Source of the DNA: Bin87 sp963668585
Lineage (GTDB): Bacteria; Chloroflexota; Dehalococcoidia; Lucifugimonadales; UBA3495
Reading direction: 5' to 3'
NCBI GenBank assembly: GCA_963668585.1
Contig: OY764869.1
Span: forward strand, 3,410,001-3,474,000
Length of the DNA: 64,000 bases
The position numbers were made by a program, and so were the translations under genes. The notes under the pieces are model-generated. The model made no database searches and was not told the DNA's origin. It saw only the letters and a list, made by a program, of their open reading frames with translations. Positions 35,063-44,116 of this stretch are shown here, in pieces. Each line of letters begins with the position of its first letter. The stretch's first letter is position 1.

Positions 35063-36484
35063 GTGAAGGTCACGAGGGACAACGCATCACCAATTGAGTT
35101 GACGTTGACAGTGGAATTGGAGCCCGAGGACGAGTCCCCTTTCCTGGACAGGTCCTACCGGCGTACGGTTTCCCGCATCAACATCCCAGGGTTCCGGCGC
35201 GGCAAGGCTCCTCGACATATCGTCGAAAGCATGATTGGGCGTACTGCCCTGTTGCAGGAAGCCCTGGAGTTCATGGTTCCGGAAACCCTGGACAAAGTCC
35301 TGACCGATGAAGAGATATCGGCGTTCGCGGAACCCAGCATCGAAGTTACGGAATTGGAACCGGTTTCGTTTACGGCCACCGTCCCATTGGAACCATCGGT
35401 TGATCTTGGCGATTACAGGTCGCTTCGCGTCGAGTCGGACCCGGTGGAAGTCTCCGATGAACAGGTTGACGACGTTGTCACCCGGTTGCAGGAAGAACAA
35501 GCGGTTTGGGAACCGGTTGATCGGCCGGCCGAATATGGCGACCGCCTTAATCTCGACGTCAACGGCGATATCGACGGCGAGGTCGTCGTCGACGACAATG
35601 ACGTCGAATACGTGCCCAATGAAGAAAACGTGCTGCCTTTCCCCGGCTTCGCACCCAATGTGGTTGGACTGGCTGAAGAGGAAGAGCGCGAGTTCGCAGT
35701 GACAATCCCCGAAGATTACCCGCGCGAACAGTACGCCGGAAAAGAGGTCCAGTTCAAGGTCTCCGTGCTGTCGGTCAAGGAAAGGAGTGTTCCCGAACTG
35801 GATGACGAATTTGCCAAATCCGTGGGGCAGGGCTTCGAGGATATGGAATCCCTGCGGTCCAACGTACGCGAGTCTCTGACCAATCAGGCAGAGGCCGCCG
35901 CCCGCAATGACCTGGAACAGAAAAGCCTGGACGCCCTCTGCGAATCCGCCGTGGTCAACGCCTCTCCCATCCTTTACGAACGGGAATTGGAAGCGATGCA
36001 AGCCGACCGGGAGCGTATGCTGCGGCAGCAGGGACTCGACCTTCCCACGTACCTCCGTTTCATGGGTAAAACTCCCGACGAGTTCCTCGACGAAATGAGG
36101 CCAAACGCCGAGCGCCGCCTCGTCGGCGGCCTGGTGCTACGCAAACTTGCCGAGGTGGAAGACATCGAGGTTACCGACGATGACATCCAGTCGGAAACGG
36201 ACCGGTTGTTCGAAATGTCATCAGGTGAGGAGGCCGAGCAGGCCAGCTTGGACAACCTCCGTGAATTCCTGGATTCTCAATCCACTCGCGACAACATCCG
36301 CTCATCCCTGCACAGCCGGTTGGTCCTGGAGCGACTCACCGACATCGCACAGGGAAAACTCGAAGAATCCGCAGACGAAAGCGAACCTGATACTTCTTCG
36401 GGCGGTGACGACGACGAAACACCTGACCCACCATCCGCAGATTCTGTCGACGACACCACGTCCGAGACCGAAACCCCAGCGTGA
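35063..36484 (+). CDS. tig: Trigger factor
   Basis: 473 residues from GTG 35063 (start chosen for homology; GAGGAG lies 10 bases upstream). Ribosome-binding N-domain with the signature segment NIPGFRRGKAPRHIVESMIG (about 35-54), a central PPIase-like domain (FPGFAPNVVGLAEEEE, VSVLSVKE) and a helical chaperone C-domain, ending in a long acidic Ser/Asp/Glu tail. Folding chaperone at the ribosome exit. Stop overlaps a possible GTG start of clpP; operon tig-clpP-clpP-clpX. Confidence 0.95.
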   Translation: MKVTRDNASPIELTLTVELEPEDESPFLDRSYRRTVSRINIPGFRRGKAPRHIVESMIGRTALLQEALEFMVPETLDKVLTDEEISAFAEPSIEVTELEPVSFTATVPLEPSVDLGDYRSLRVESDPVEVSDEQVDDVVTRLQEEQAVWEPVDRPAEYGDRLNLDVNGDIDGEVVVDDNDVEYVPNEENVLPFPGFAPNVVGLAEEEEREFAVTIPEDYPREQYAGKEVQFKVSVLSVKERSVPELDDEFAKSVGQGFEDMESLRSNVRESLTNQAEAAARNDLEQKSLDALCESAVVNASPILYERELEAMQADRERMLRQQGLDLPTYLRFMGKTPDEFLDEMRPNAERRLVGGLVLRKLAEVEDIEVTDDDIQSETDRLFEMSSGEEAEQASLDNLREFLDSQSTRDNIRSSLHSRLVLERLTDIAQGKLEESADESEPDTSSGGDDDETPDPPSADSVDDTTSETETPA

Positions 36485-36516
36485 CCCCACGCGCTTACGC
36501 CCAGGAGCCTCATCAA

Positions 36517-37164
36517 ATGCTGCAATTCCCGAATCCCAACGGACCGGCGCTACCCAGCAACGTCCTCCCCGGGATCATTCGACCTACCACCGAAGGCGAG
36601 CGTGCGTTCAACCCGTACTCCTTGCTCCTCCAGGCCCGCATTATCTACCTTGGCACGCCGGTGGACGACGACGTCTCCAATGCTGTGGTGTCCCAACTCC
36701 TCTACTTGGGCTGGGAAAATCCTGACGACGACATTTACCTGTACATCAATTCACCAGGCGGTTCAGTTCTCGATGGAATGGCGATCTACGACACCATGCA
36801 GATGATCAAGCCTGACGTTGCCACCATATGCCTGGGCAAAGCAGCCAGCATGGGAGCCGTATTGCTGTCGGGTGGCACCAAAGGCAAGCGATACTGCACT
36901 CGAAACTCCACTGTCCTGATCCACCAGGTGATGGGCGGCATACAAGGGTCCGCTTCCGACATAGAGATCACTGCCCAGGAGATCCTCCGGCTCCGCGAGC
37001 GGCTGAATACCATCCTTTCGGAAAACTGCGATCAACCTTTTGACAAAATCTCCCGCGATTCCGACCGTGACTACTGGATGGACGCAGAAACGGCCGTGGA
37101 GTATGGAATCGTTGATCACGTGCTCAACGAACTCCCTGACGTTTTCAACCGCGCGGTTGCTTAG
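36517..37164 (+). CDS. clpP: ATP-dependent Clp protease proteolytic subunit (copy 1)
   Basis: 215 residues from ATG 36517 with AGGAG 9 bases upstream; GTG 36481 overlapping tig is an alternative. Catalytic Ser111 in KAASMGA and His136 in LIHQVMGG; Asp in the SRDSDRDYWM segment. After the catalytic His it reads QVMGGIQGSASDIEI rather than the usual QPLGG-QGQA, so the handle region is divergent. Forms a barrel protease with ClpX. Confidence 0.93.
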   Translation: MLQFPNPNGPALPSNVLPGIIRPTTEGERAFNPYSLLLQARIIYLGTPVDDDVSNAVVSQLLYLGWENPDDDIYLYINSPGGSVLDGMAIYDTMQMIKPDVATICLGKAASMGAVLLSGGTKGKRYCTRNSTVLIHQVMGGIQGSASDIEITAQEILRLRERLNTILSENCDQPFDKISRDSDRDYWMDAETAVEYGIVDHVLNELPDVFNRAVA

Positions 37165-37218
37165 GCATCTCAGTTTCCCATCAACCAGAATCTGTGCGTA
37201 GATTCCCAGGAGACCCCA

Positions 37219-37869
37219 ATGGCCCTGCCCTTTGAAGATTCACCCCTGCTCCAGCCCACCAACATCGTCCCAATGGTCATTGAGACCAGCCCCCGGGGCG
37301 AACGAGCCTTTGACATCTATTCCCTGCTCCTGCGGGAGCGGATCATCTACTTGGGGACCCCGATCACCGACCAGGTGGCCAACGTCATCATCGCCCAGCT
37401 CCTCTACCTGGAGCGGGAAGACCGGGACCGGGACATCAGCCTCTATATCAACAGCCCTGGTGGATACATCGCATCCGGTTTGGCTATCCTGGACACGATG
37501 CGCCTGATCAACTCACAGGTTTCGACCATCTGCGTTGGCACTGCCGCCAGCATGGCGACCGTTCTCCTGGCCAACGGCGCCAAAGGCAAACGCTATTGCT
37601 TGGCCAATTCCACCGTCCACATGCACCAACCCAACGTGGGAAGTTTCCAAGGCCAGGCTGCGGATATCGAGATTCAGGCCAAGGAAATCGTCCGGCTCAA
37701 GGAACGTCTCTCCAAGATCCTTTCGGAAGCCACCGGCCAATCGATTGAAAAGATCGCCGACGACACCGACCGCGACTTCTTCCTCACCGCCGACGAGGCC
37801 ATCGAGTACGGCCTTGTGGACGAGATACTTGGAGCCGCTACTGAGGAAACCACCGCCGAAGCCGCGTGA
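37219..37869 (+). CDS. clpP: ATP-dependent Clp protease proteolytic subunit (copy 2)
   Basis: 216 residues, paralogue of copy 1 and nearer the consensus (HMHQPNVGSFQGQAADIEI). Catalytic Ser111 in TAASMAT and His136; Asp in ADDTDRDFFL. The two tandem subunits may assemble as a mixed double-ring, as ClpP1P2 does in mycobacteria. Ribosome site CAGGAG upstream of ATG. Acidic Ala/Glu/Thr C-terminal tail. Confidence 0.94.
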   Translation: MALPFEDSPLLQPTNIVPMVIETSPRGERAFDIYSLLLRERIIYLGTPITDQVANVIIAQLLYLEREDRDRDISLYINSPGGYIASGLAILDTMRLINSQVSTICVGTAASMATVLLANGAKGKRYCLANSTVHMHQPNVGSFQGQAADIEIQAKEIVRLKERLSKILSEATGQSIEKIADDTDRDFFLTADEAIEYGLVDEILGAATEETTAEAA

Positions 37870-37912
37870 TCGCTCCCTGTCCCTCCTTGACTTCCCATCC
37901 AGGTGACGCGAT

Positions 37913-39316
37913 ATGACCACCCGCAATCGCACCGGCAACCCTGCCCGAAACTCCAACCGATGTTCATTTTGCGGTAGCTTGTTCCCGCAAAATCAGCTCA
38001 TGCGGCCACCGGGACAAAACCGCGGCGGCATCTGTTTCGATTGCATCAGGGAACTCGCGGCCTACGTAGCCGATCGAGGCAGCAAACAAAAACCGGATGC
38101 GGCGGAACGGCGTCCTCAAAGAAGTTCCGACCGGGTGGAACTGACGGAGAAGACCTTGGCCGAATCGGCCGACCCTCCACGGACATTGGTGCCCCGCGAA
38201 ATTTATTCCAGCCTCGATTCCTATGTGATCGGGCAGGCACAGGCCAAAAAAACGCTGGCGGTCGCCGTTTACAATCATTTCAAGCGCATCCGCAGCGAAG
38301 CCACCACCCAGGACGTTGAAGTCCAAAAGTCCAACATCCTTCTGATCGGTCCCACCGGGTCCGGCAAAACCCTGCTGGCGGAAACTCTCGCCCGTACCCT
38401 GGACGTGCCTTTCGCGATTTGCGACGCAACATCTCTCACCGAATCGGGATACGTTGGTGAGGATGTGGAGAACATTCTCCTCAGGCTAATCCAGGCCGCC
38501 GATTGGGACATTCCCAAGGCCGAGCATGGCATCATATATATCGACGAACTGGATAAAATCGCTCGCAAGGAAGGCGTCAACAGGTCAATTACTCGCGACG
38601 TGGCCGGCGAAGGCGTACAGCAGGAACTGCTGAAAATCATCGAAGGCTGCCTCGCCAACGTGCCCCCCCAGGGAGGACGCAAGCACCCTCATCAGGAGAT
38701 GTTGCAGATAAACACCCGCAACATCCTGTTCATCTGCGGCGGCGCATTTGACGGCCTCGAAGAAATAATCACCCAGCGGCTGACGACGGGTTCGTCAATG
38801 GGTTTCCTCGCGAACAGTGCGGACCGCGCCGACAAGACCCAGGTGACCTGCACTCCCCTGGAACAGGTGACGCCTGAGGATCTGCTCCACTTCGGTTTCA
38901 TCCCTGAACTGGTGGGCCGACTGCCCGTGGTTTCCGCCCTGCAACCGCTGGATCGCGAAACCCTCATCCGCGTTCTGATCGAGCCGAAAAACGCGATCGT
39001 CAAGCAATACCAGCAGCTATTCGCCATCGATGATGTCAAGCTGGAGTTTACGGACGACGCCTTGGCAGCGGCCGCCGACCGCGCCCTCACGTACCAGACC
39101 GGCGCCCGGGTGCTTCGGCACATCGTAGAGGACGCCCTGCTCGAGGTTATGTATGAACTGCCGTCCCTGGACGACATCGGCCGGTGCGTGGTTCACGGCG
39201 ATGCGATCAACGGGGAATCGTCGCCCCGATTGTACCGCCGGAGCGGTGGCCGTTATCTGACGCTGAAATCGGCTATGGCCAAGTCCAGCCAACCGCCGCA
39301 GAAGAAAACTGCGTAA
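37913..39316 (+). CDS. clpX: Clp protease ATPase subunit ClpX
   Basis: 467 residues. N-terminal zinc-binding domain with Cys17, Cys20, Cys41, Cys44; Walker A GPTGSGKT at 146-153; Walker B GIIYIDELDKI; ESGYVGEDVE pore-adjacent block; sensor GFIPELVGRLPV. AAA+ unfoldase that feeds substrates to ClpP. It closes the tig-clpP-clpP-clpX operon and converges with the formyltransferase gene. Confidence 0.95.
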   Translation: MTTRNRTGNPARNSNRCSFCGSLFPQNQLMRPPGQNRGGICFDCIRELAAYVADRGSKQKPDAAERRPQRSSDRVELTEKTLAESADPPRTLVPREIYSSLDSYVIGQAQAKKTLAVAVYNHFKRIRSEATTQDVEVQKSNILLIGPTGSGKTLLAETLARTLDVPFAICDATSLTESGYVGEDVENILLRLIQAADWDIPKAEHGIIYIDELDKIARKEGVNRSITRDVAGEGVQQELLKIIEGCLANVPPQGGRKHPHQEMLQINTRNILFICGGAFDGLEEIITQRLTTGSSMGFLANSADRADKTQVTCTPLEQVTPEDLLHFGFIPELVGRLPVVSALQPLDRETLIRVLIEPKNAIVKQYQQLFAIDDVKLEFTDDALAAAADRALTYQTGARVLRHIVEDALLEVMYELPSLDDIGRCVVHGDAINGESSPRLYRRSGGRYLTLKSAMAKSSQPPQKKTA

Positions 39317-39363
39317 CCCTGTCGGCAATCCGGTGGAGCCCGCTGGGCAATCGCCGGTGTGGA

Positions 39364-40185
39364 TCAGCCCTTCTCCGCGCCGAGCGCCGCCTCTATTTCC
39401 TGTGTCAACGGAAGCCCCGCCGCGTGGGAACGGCCAAGCGGTTGACCGTGGGTGTCCAGAGCCTCGCCCGGGCGTACCCTGATCCGTCCTTGCGAAACTG
39501 CTCTGATCGTCTCCAGGAGCAGGTGTGGCTCCCGCCGATACCCCTCAGAACGTATCAGGCGGAAAAGACCGTTGGCTTCACCCTGTTCCGACCGTACCCG
39601 CTCGATGTTCAGGCCGTCCAGTTTGCGCCATTCGTCATCGAACCGCCCGCCGACTATTGGCAACTCGCAATGCGACAGGACGGGTCCACGGTCAACTTCC
39701 TCGGTCGCCATGTGGATCATCGCACCGGTGCGGGTGGCTTTCGACTCGATCAGTTCCCAAATCACCGATTGCCAAGTGCCCGTCGGGCCGTCCGGCAACG
39801 CGCCGTGCAAGTTCAGCAACGGATACTTGCGGCACAACTCGCCGCTGCAGATCAGCATATAACCCGCCAACACGCACACATCGGGTTGGAATGAGGCCAG
39901 CGACTCCATAACCTTCCGGTCGAACCCAACCCGATGGCGAGACATTGGCCCCCCGCCATTTTCGCGCCGGTACCGCGCTGACGAATTGGTCACCAACGGC
40001 AACCCGTAGGAACCTACCAAGTCAAAGAATTCGTCCGAACCATCCGCTTCACCCGGCTCGCGATTGCTGAAAACGAAATCAATCTGAGCGTCCAGATTCC
40101 CGGCCGCGATGGCGTCGGCGACAAAACGAAGCAACCCGCGGGAACCCTCACCGCGACCCGTGGAAAACCAGCCTACTCGCAGCAT
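39364..40185 (-). CDS. PurN-like formyltransferase
   Basis: 273 residues with the formyltransferase fold: N-terminal LRVGWFSTGRGEGSRGLL, the Asn-x-His catalytic motif in PLLNLHGALPDGPTGTW and the EEVDRGPVL segment with the catalytic Asp. PurN transfers formyl from 10-formyl-THF to GAR; here the loop after Asn-x-His (GALPDGPTG instead of PSLLPxFxG) and an extra C-terminal region differ from canonical PurN, so the substrate may be different. It is the last gene after xseB. Confidence 0.7.
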   Translation of the reverse strand: MLRVGWFSTGRGEGSRGLLRFVADAIAAGNLDAQIDFVFSNREPGEADGSDEFFDLVGSYGLPLVTNSSARYRRENGGGPMSRHRVGFDRKVMESLASFQPDVCVLAGYMLICSGELCRKYPLLNLHGALPDGPTGTWQSVIWELIESKATRTGAMIHMATEEVDRGPVLSHCELPIVGGRFDDEWRKLDGLNIERVRSEQGEANGLFRLIRSEGYRREPHLLLETIRAVSQGRIRVRPGEALDTHGQPLGRSHAAGLPLTQEIEAALGAEKG

Positions 40186-40194
40186 CGCTTCGGT

Positions 40195-40527
40195 TCAGAA
40201 CGGGGTGTCGTCGTCAAACAGGGAGGGATCGTCCGGTTCCAACGGGGGCGGCAAGTCCCAACCACCATCTTCCTCTTCGGTGTTGGGTGCCTGAGGGGAA
40301 TCTGCCCCGCGGCTTTCCCCAACCTGCGAGATTCTTAACTCGGCTTCCGTGAGCAGTTGCTGGCACCGGTTCGCCAGGTCCATGCCCTGCCGGTAGAGCG
40401 ACTCCGCCTCGGTCAAGGGCAGTTCGCCTCGTTCCAACCGGTCAACCGTTTCTTCAAGCCGGCGATACGCTTCCTCAAAAGAAAGCTCGGTCAGTTCCGC
40501 CAGCCAGTTCTCACTCGGTTCGGTCAT
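40195..40527 (-). CDS. xseB: Exodeoxyribonuclease VII small subunit
   Basis: 110 residues; the first 70 form the helical XseB domain (LSFEEAYRRLEETVDRLERGELPLTE-type pattern ending in LYRQGMDLANRCQQLL), and the rest is an acidic, Pro-rich tail ending DDDTPF. With XseA it degrades single-stranded DNA. It follows xseA by 24 bases and precedes the formyltransferase gene by about 10 bases. Confidence 0.92.
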   Translation of the reverse strand: MTEPSENWLAELTELSFEEAYRRLEETVDRLERGELPLTEAESLYRQGMDLANRCQQLLTEAELRISQVGESRGADSPQAPNTEEEDGGWDLPPPLEPDDPSLFDDDTPF

Positions 40528-40551
40528 GGGGGTACGGCACGTTGTTGCGGA

Positions 40552-41883
40552 TCACAATAGAGGGCGCATGGCAGGGGCATCCTTGGGCGTCCCACGCCGC
40601 CTACCCGGCCGGGTCGTTGATTTGTCCTTCTCTTCACGGCTTTCAACTGGGCCGTTGTTGGCCGGGTCAGCCGGCGCCGGAATTGGCTGGGCGCCGTATT
40701 TACCGGCGACCGCCGGCATGACGCCGCCGCTCAGCCTGATATCCAGGGATTCCCCGTCCTGCACCTGCCCGGGTGCCGTCAGCACGCTTCCTTGGCCGGC
40801 GCGACTGATTACCGCGTAGCCCCGACGCAGAGTGGCCGCAGGATCCAGAGCCACCAGTTTGGCCTGTTGGGCTACCAGATCACGTTGCAGACGCTCTCGT
40901 ACCCTGATAACCGACGCCGTAGCCCGATCAGTCAGGCTGTCAACTTGCCGGCGCATGAGATTCACGTCCGGCCCGCGCCGTCGCAATCTCTGAGATTGCA
41001 TCTCCACCAAGTTCCGCCGTCGGTCAATGTGGCCCAGCATCAACGACTTCATTTGCTGTTTTGCAGCGAAGGCGTTTGCCAGCAGTTGAGCGCCATCCGG
41101 CGTCACCAGTTCCGCCGCAGCGGATGGTGTGGGCGCCCTGTGATCAGCCACGTCATCCGATATCGTATGGTCGGTTTCGTGGCCAACTCCCGATACCACC
41201 GGGATCGCACTCCCGAAAATGGCGCGCGCGACCTCCTCGGCATTGAAACACCACAGGTCTTCCAACGACCCACCACCCCTCGCCACGATGATCACGTCGG
41301 CCGTTCCTTCCTGATTCAACAGTCGTATCGCCTCTGCGATCTGTCCGCCGGCTGCGTCCCCCTGCACGGCCGTGGGGGATAAACGCAACTCCGCCAGTGG
41401 AAACCGCCGCCGCGTGACATTTTGAATATCCTGCCAAACCGCTCCGTTGGGAGATGTGACCACACCAATCACCTTCGGAAACTGCGGCAACGATCGCTTA
41501 CGCGATTCCTCGAACAATCCTTCCGCAGCCAGTTGCTGCCGCAGGCGAGCCAACTCGAGCGCCAATGCTCCTTCGCCTACGGGCAGCACCGCTGACACCT
41601 GCATATTGGCTTCGCCGTATGGGGCGTAGAAGGTGAAGTTCCCGCCCGCGAGAACCTCCTGCCCTTCTTCCAAGTACTCCTGTCCGGAACGTCCGCGGAA
41701 CATCACACAGCGAATCGTGCTGCCATCTTCCCTCAGACTGAAATACGAATGGCCAGAGGCCACGGTCCGCAGGTTGGCAACCTCGCCTTGCACCGTCAGA
41801 CGGGACAACAGGCCATCCGACTCCAGCTTGTCCTTGAGGTAGGTGGCTACCTGGCCAACGGAATATACTATCGGTGAAAGCAT
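40552..41883 (-). CDS. xseA: Exodeoxyribonuclease VII large subunit
   Basis: 443 residues. OB-fold N-terminal domain (YSVGQVATYLKDKLE, VQGEVANL, GHSYFSLRE), then the catalytic core with IGVVTSPNGAVWQDI, RGGGSLEDLWCFN and GHETDHTISD. Bidirectional single-strand exonuclease with XseB. C-terminal tail is Pro/Arg/Lys rich and disordered. Confidence 0.95.
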   Translation of the reverse strand: MLSPIVYSVGQVATYLKDKLESDGLLSRLTVQGEVANLRTVASGHSYFSLREDGSTIRCVMFRGRSGQEYLEEGQEVLAGGNFTFYAPYGEANMQVSAVLPVGEGALALELARLRQQLAAEGLFEESRKRSLPQFPKVIGVVTSPNGAVWQDIQNVTRRRFPLAELRLSPTAVQGDAAGGQIAEAIRLLNQEGTADVIIVARGGGSLEDLWCFNAEEVARAIFGSAIPVVSGVGHETDHTISDDVADHRAPTPSAAAELVTPDGAQLLANAFAAKQQMKSLMLGHIDRRRNLVEMQSQRLRRRGPDVNLMRRQVDSLTDRATASVIRVRERLQRDLVAQQAKLVALDPAATLRRGYAVISRAGQGSVLTAPGQVQDGESLDIRLSGGVMPAVAGKYGAQPIPAPADPANNGPVESREEKDKSTTRPGRRRGTPKDAPAMRPLL

Positions 41884-42054
41884 TAGCGTCGCACCAAACC
41901 AAGCGGCCGATTGAATCTCCGAAGACCCTGCCCGGGATTCGATCGGAGTACCATCATGTGCGCTTCCGTGAGAAATCGAATCGCCGCGACCCCTTTCCGG
42001 AACTCGGGTCCCTCGCCGGGTTCAAAATCCGTGCGGTACGCCACTGCGGGAATT

Positions 42055-42621
42055 CTATGAAACCCGTTCCGAATAGGTTCCGTTGCGGGTATCCACCTTG
42101 ACCACCGTGCCGGGCGTAATGAACATCGGGACGGTGATTTGCAGACCAGTCTCGAGGGTCGCGGGCTTGTTGCCGCCCTGGGCGGTGTTGCCTTTGAAGG
42201 CAGGCGGCGTGTCCACCACCGATAGCTCGACGTGTATCGGCAGGTTCACGTTGATCGGTGAACCCTTGTAGAACACCACCTCGACCATCATGCTTTCCTT
42301 GAGGTACCCCAGGGTATCTCCCAGTTGTTCGCTGGTCAGTTCATGCTGGTCGAACGTTTCCTGGTCCATGAAGTAGTAGTGCGACCCGTCCGTGTACAGG
42401 TATTGGGTTTCCCGGTTGTCCACCTCGGCGAGGCTGAACGCCGTATCGTAGCGCTGGAACGTGCGCTCGATCACCGTGCCGTTGATCAGGTTGCGCATTT
42501 TGATGCGCGTTACAGGCGCCCGCTGTTGCATCTTGTGCCGTTCGTAATCCAGAACCTGCCAGGGTTGGTTTTCCAGTTCGATTACCATCCCTTTATTCAG
42601 ATCGCCAAAGTTGATGCTCAT
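42055..42621 (-). CDS. efp: Elongation factor P
   Basis: 188 residues, three beta-barrel domains; C-terminal GLQITVPMFITPGTVVKVDTRNGTYSER matches the EF-P signature. It relieves ribosome stalling at polyproline. The domain I loop that normally carries the modified Lys/Arg (PGKG in E. coli) reads KMQQRAPVTR here, so Gln33 aligns with the modified Lys34, with Arg34 next. No modification enzyme is nearby. Confidence 0.94.
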   Translation of the reverse strand: MSINFGDLNKGMVIELENQPWQVLDYERHKMQQRAPVTRIKMRNLINGTVIERTFQRYDTAFSLAEVDNRETQYLYTDGSHYYFMDQETFDQHELTSEQLGDTLGYLKESMMVEVVFYKGSPINVNLPIHVELSVVDTPPAFKGNTAQGGNKPATLETGLQITVPMFITPGTVVKVDTRNGTYSERVS

Positions 42622-42636
42622 ACCAAGTTTCCCCTC

Positions 42637-43095
42637 TCAGTCCGCTTGCCCGGGGCCTTCTTCGTGAATGATGCCGGCCAATGCTTCTATGGCAGCAGTA
42701 TAGCCTCTCCAACCCAACCCGGCAATTTGACCGCGTGCCGTGTCTGCCAATACCGAGTGCCTACGCCACGATTCCCGCGCGTGGATGTTGCTCAAATGCA
42801 CTTCCACCACGGGGACGCCAGCGTCCGTAAGGGCGTCCTTCAGGGATAGCCCATAGTGCGTCAAAGCGCCCGCGTTGACCACCACGCCGTCGATCCGGTC
42901 CGCCATCTCCTGCAAGCGATCAATCAGCGCTCCCTCGTGGTTGGACTGAAAGCACTCGACCTCCACCTGCAACGGCACCGCTCGCTCTCGGATCCGGCGG
43001 TTGATTTCGTCAAGGGTCAACGTCCCGTAATGGTGTCGGTCGCGCCGGCCCAGGGCGTTGAGGTTAGGACCGTGCAGTACCAGGATCGTTGTCAT
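42637..43095 (-). CDS. aroQ: 3-dehydroquinate dehydratase, type II
   Basis: 152 residues. HGPNLNALGRRD start, Tyr23 of the active-site loop, FQSNHEGALID, VVNAGALTHYG and VEVHLSNIHARE, all matching type II dehydroquinases of the shikimate pathway. The first loop has RRDRHHYG instead of the common REPxxYG. Its start lies inside the end of the recombinase gene (32-base overlap), indicating translational coupling. Confidence 0.94.
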   Translation of the reverse strand: MTTILVLHGPNLNALGRRDRHHYGTLTLDEINRRIRERAVPLQVEVECFQSNHEGALIDRLQEMADRIDGVVVNAGALTHYGLSLKDALTDAGVPVVEVHLSNIHARESWRRHSVLADTARGQIAGLGWRGYTAAIEALAGIIHEEGPGQAD

Positions 43096-44116
43096 TTATC
43101 TCGCCCCCATCGTCTCCCGTTTCGGACTGGTCCGCCGCCATCGGGTGAAAAGTAAGGTACGCCCGCCGCGCTTCCTGTTTCGTGATGTGGGTATAAACCT
43201 GCGTTGTGGAAACGCTGCTGTGCCCCATCAAATCCTGAATTACCCGTAGGTCGGCATCGCCCTCCAGCATGTGGCTGGCGAAGCTATGTCGCAACGTGTG
43301 GGGATGAATTCCTTCCTTCAACCCTGCTCTCGCCGCATAGTTGCTCACGATTTTTTCGATGCTGCGGCGCGAAAGCCTGGCGCCATAGCGGTTGACGAAA
43401 AGGGGTTCATCGTAGGTGAAGGTGGCTGACAGATGAGGTCGGCCATCGCTCAAATAATCGTCCAGCGCCGTTTCTGCAGGGCCGCCGTACAGGGTCCACC
43501 TTTCCTTGTTGCCCTTGCCCCGGACCAGGATCTCGCGCCGCTCCCGGGAGATGTCACCCACGTTCATCCCTTCTATCTCGGCCAGCCGAACACCGCACGC
43601 ATAGAGGATCTCCAGGATAGCGCGGTCCCTCAGCCCGATGGGAGTATCATCATCCGGAGCCGTGAGTAGGCGGATTGCCTCCTTCTTGCCCAGAAAGCTG
43701 GGCAACGGCTTTTCCACCTTTACGGGGAAGGACCGGGCCGACGGTACCGGCGTGGACTTGAACCATCCCTCCTGCACCAGGAAGTTGTAGAAGGTGCGCA
43801 GCGCCGTCAACTTGCGCACGATGCTCACGCGCGCATATCCCGTCTGTCGGCCACCTTCCGACCTTCCCTCCGTCGCCAGGTATGCCACGTAACCGCGCAG
43901 CAACTGGCGGTCCATGTCAGACAAGCTCAGTCCTTTACGGCGGCAATACCCCAGGAAGGTATGCAGGTCGTCGAAGTAAATCCGGCGTGTGTTGTCAGAC
44001 AGGGAGCGCTGGCCGGTAAGGTACAACCCGTACCGGTGAAGGAGGTCTACCGAAGCCGGCGCGCTGTCCCGTTCTGAACCGGTGGAACCAGCGCGGGCCG
44101 ATTCCCTAGTCGCCAA
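43064..44116 (-). CDS. Tyrosine recombinase XerC/XerD family
   Basis: 350 residues. N-terminal SAM-like core-binding domain (residues about 22-118), catalytic domain with Arg177, Lys201, His273, Arg276, His299 and nucleophile Tyr308 (HTLRHSFASH, MGHSSVSTTQVYTH). Probably resolves chromosome dimers at dif. Overlaps topA upstream by 11 bases and aroQ downstream by 32. XerC or XerD cannot be decided; the dprA-topA-xer order is typical of the chromosomal enzyme rather than of a mobile element. Confidence 0.92.
   Translation of the reverse strand: MATRESARAGSTGSERDSAPASVDLLHRYGLYLTGQRSLSDNTRRIYFDDLHTFLGYCRRKGLSLSDMDRQLLRGYVAYLATEGRSEGGRQTGYARVSIVRKLTALRTFYNFLVQEGWFKSTPVPSARSFPVKVEKPLPSFLGKKEAIRLLTAPDDDTPIGLRDRAILEILYACGVRLAEIEGMNVGDISRERREILVRGKGNKERWTLYGGPAETALDDYLSDGRPHLSATFTYDEPLFVNRYGARLSRRSIEKIVSNYAARAGLKEGIHPHTLRHSFASHMLEGDADLRVIQDLMGHSSVSTTQVYTHITKQEARRAYLTFHPMAADQSETGDDGGEINDNDPGTARS

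Noticed and set aside
43064..44116. Integrase of a mobile island
   Set aside because: It overlaps topA and aroQ in a conserved dprA-topA-xer arrangement with no attachment sites or phage genes; XerC/D is the better call.
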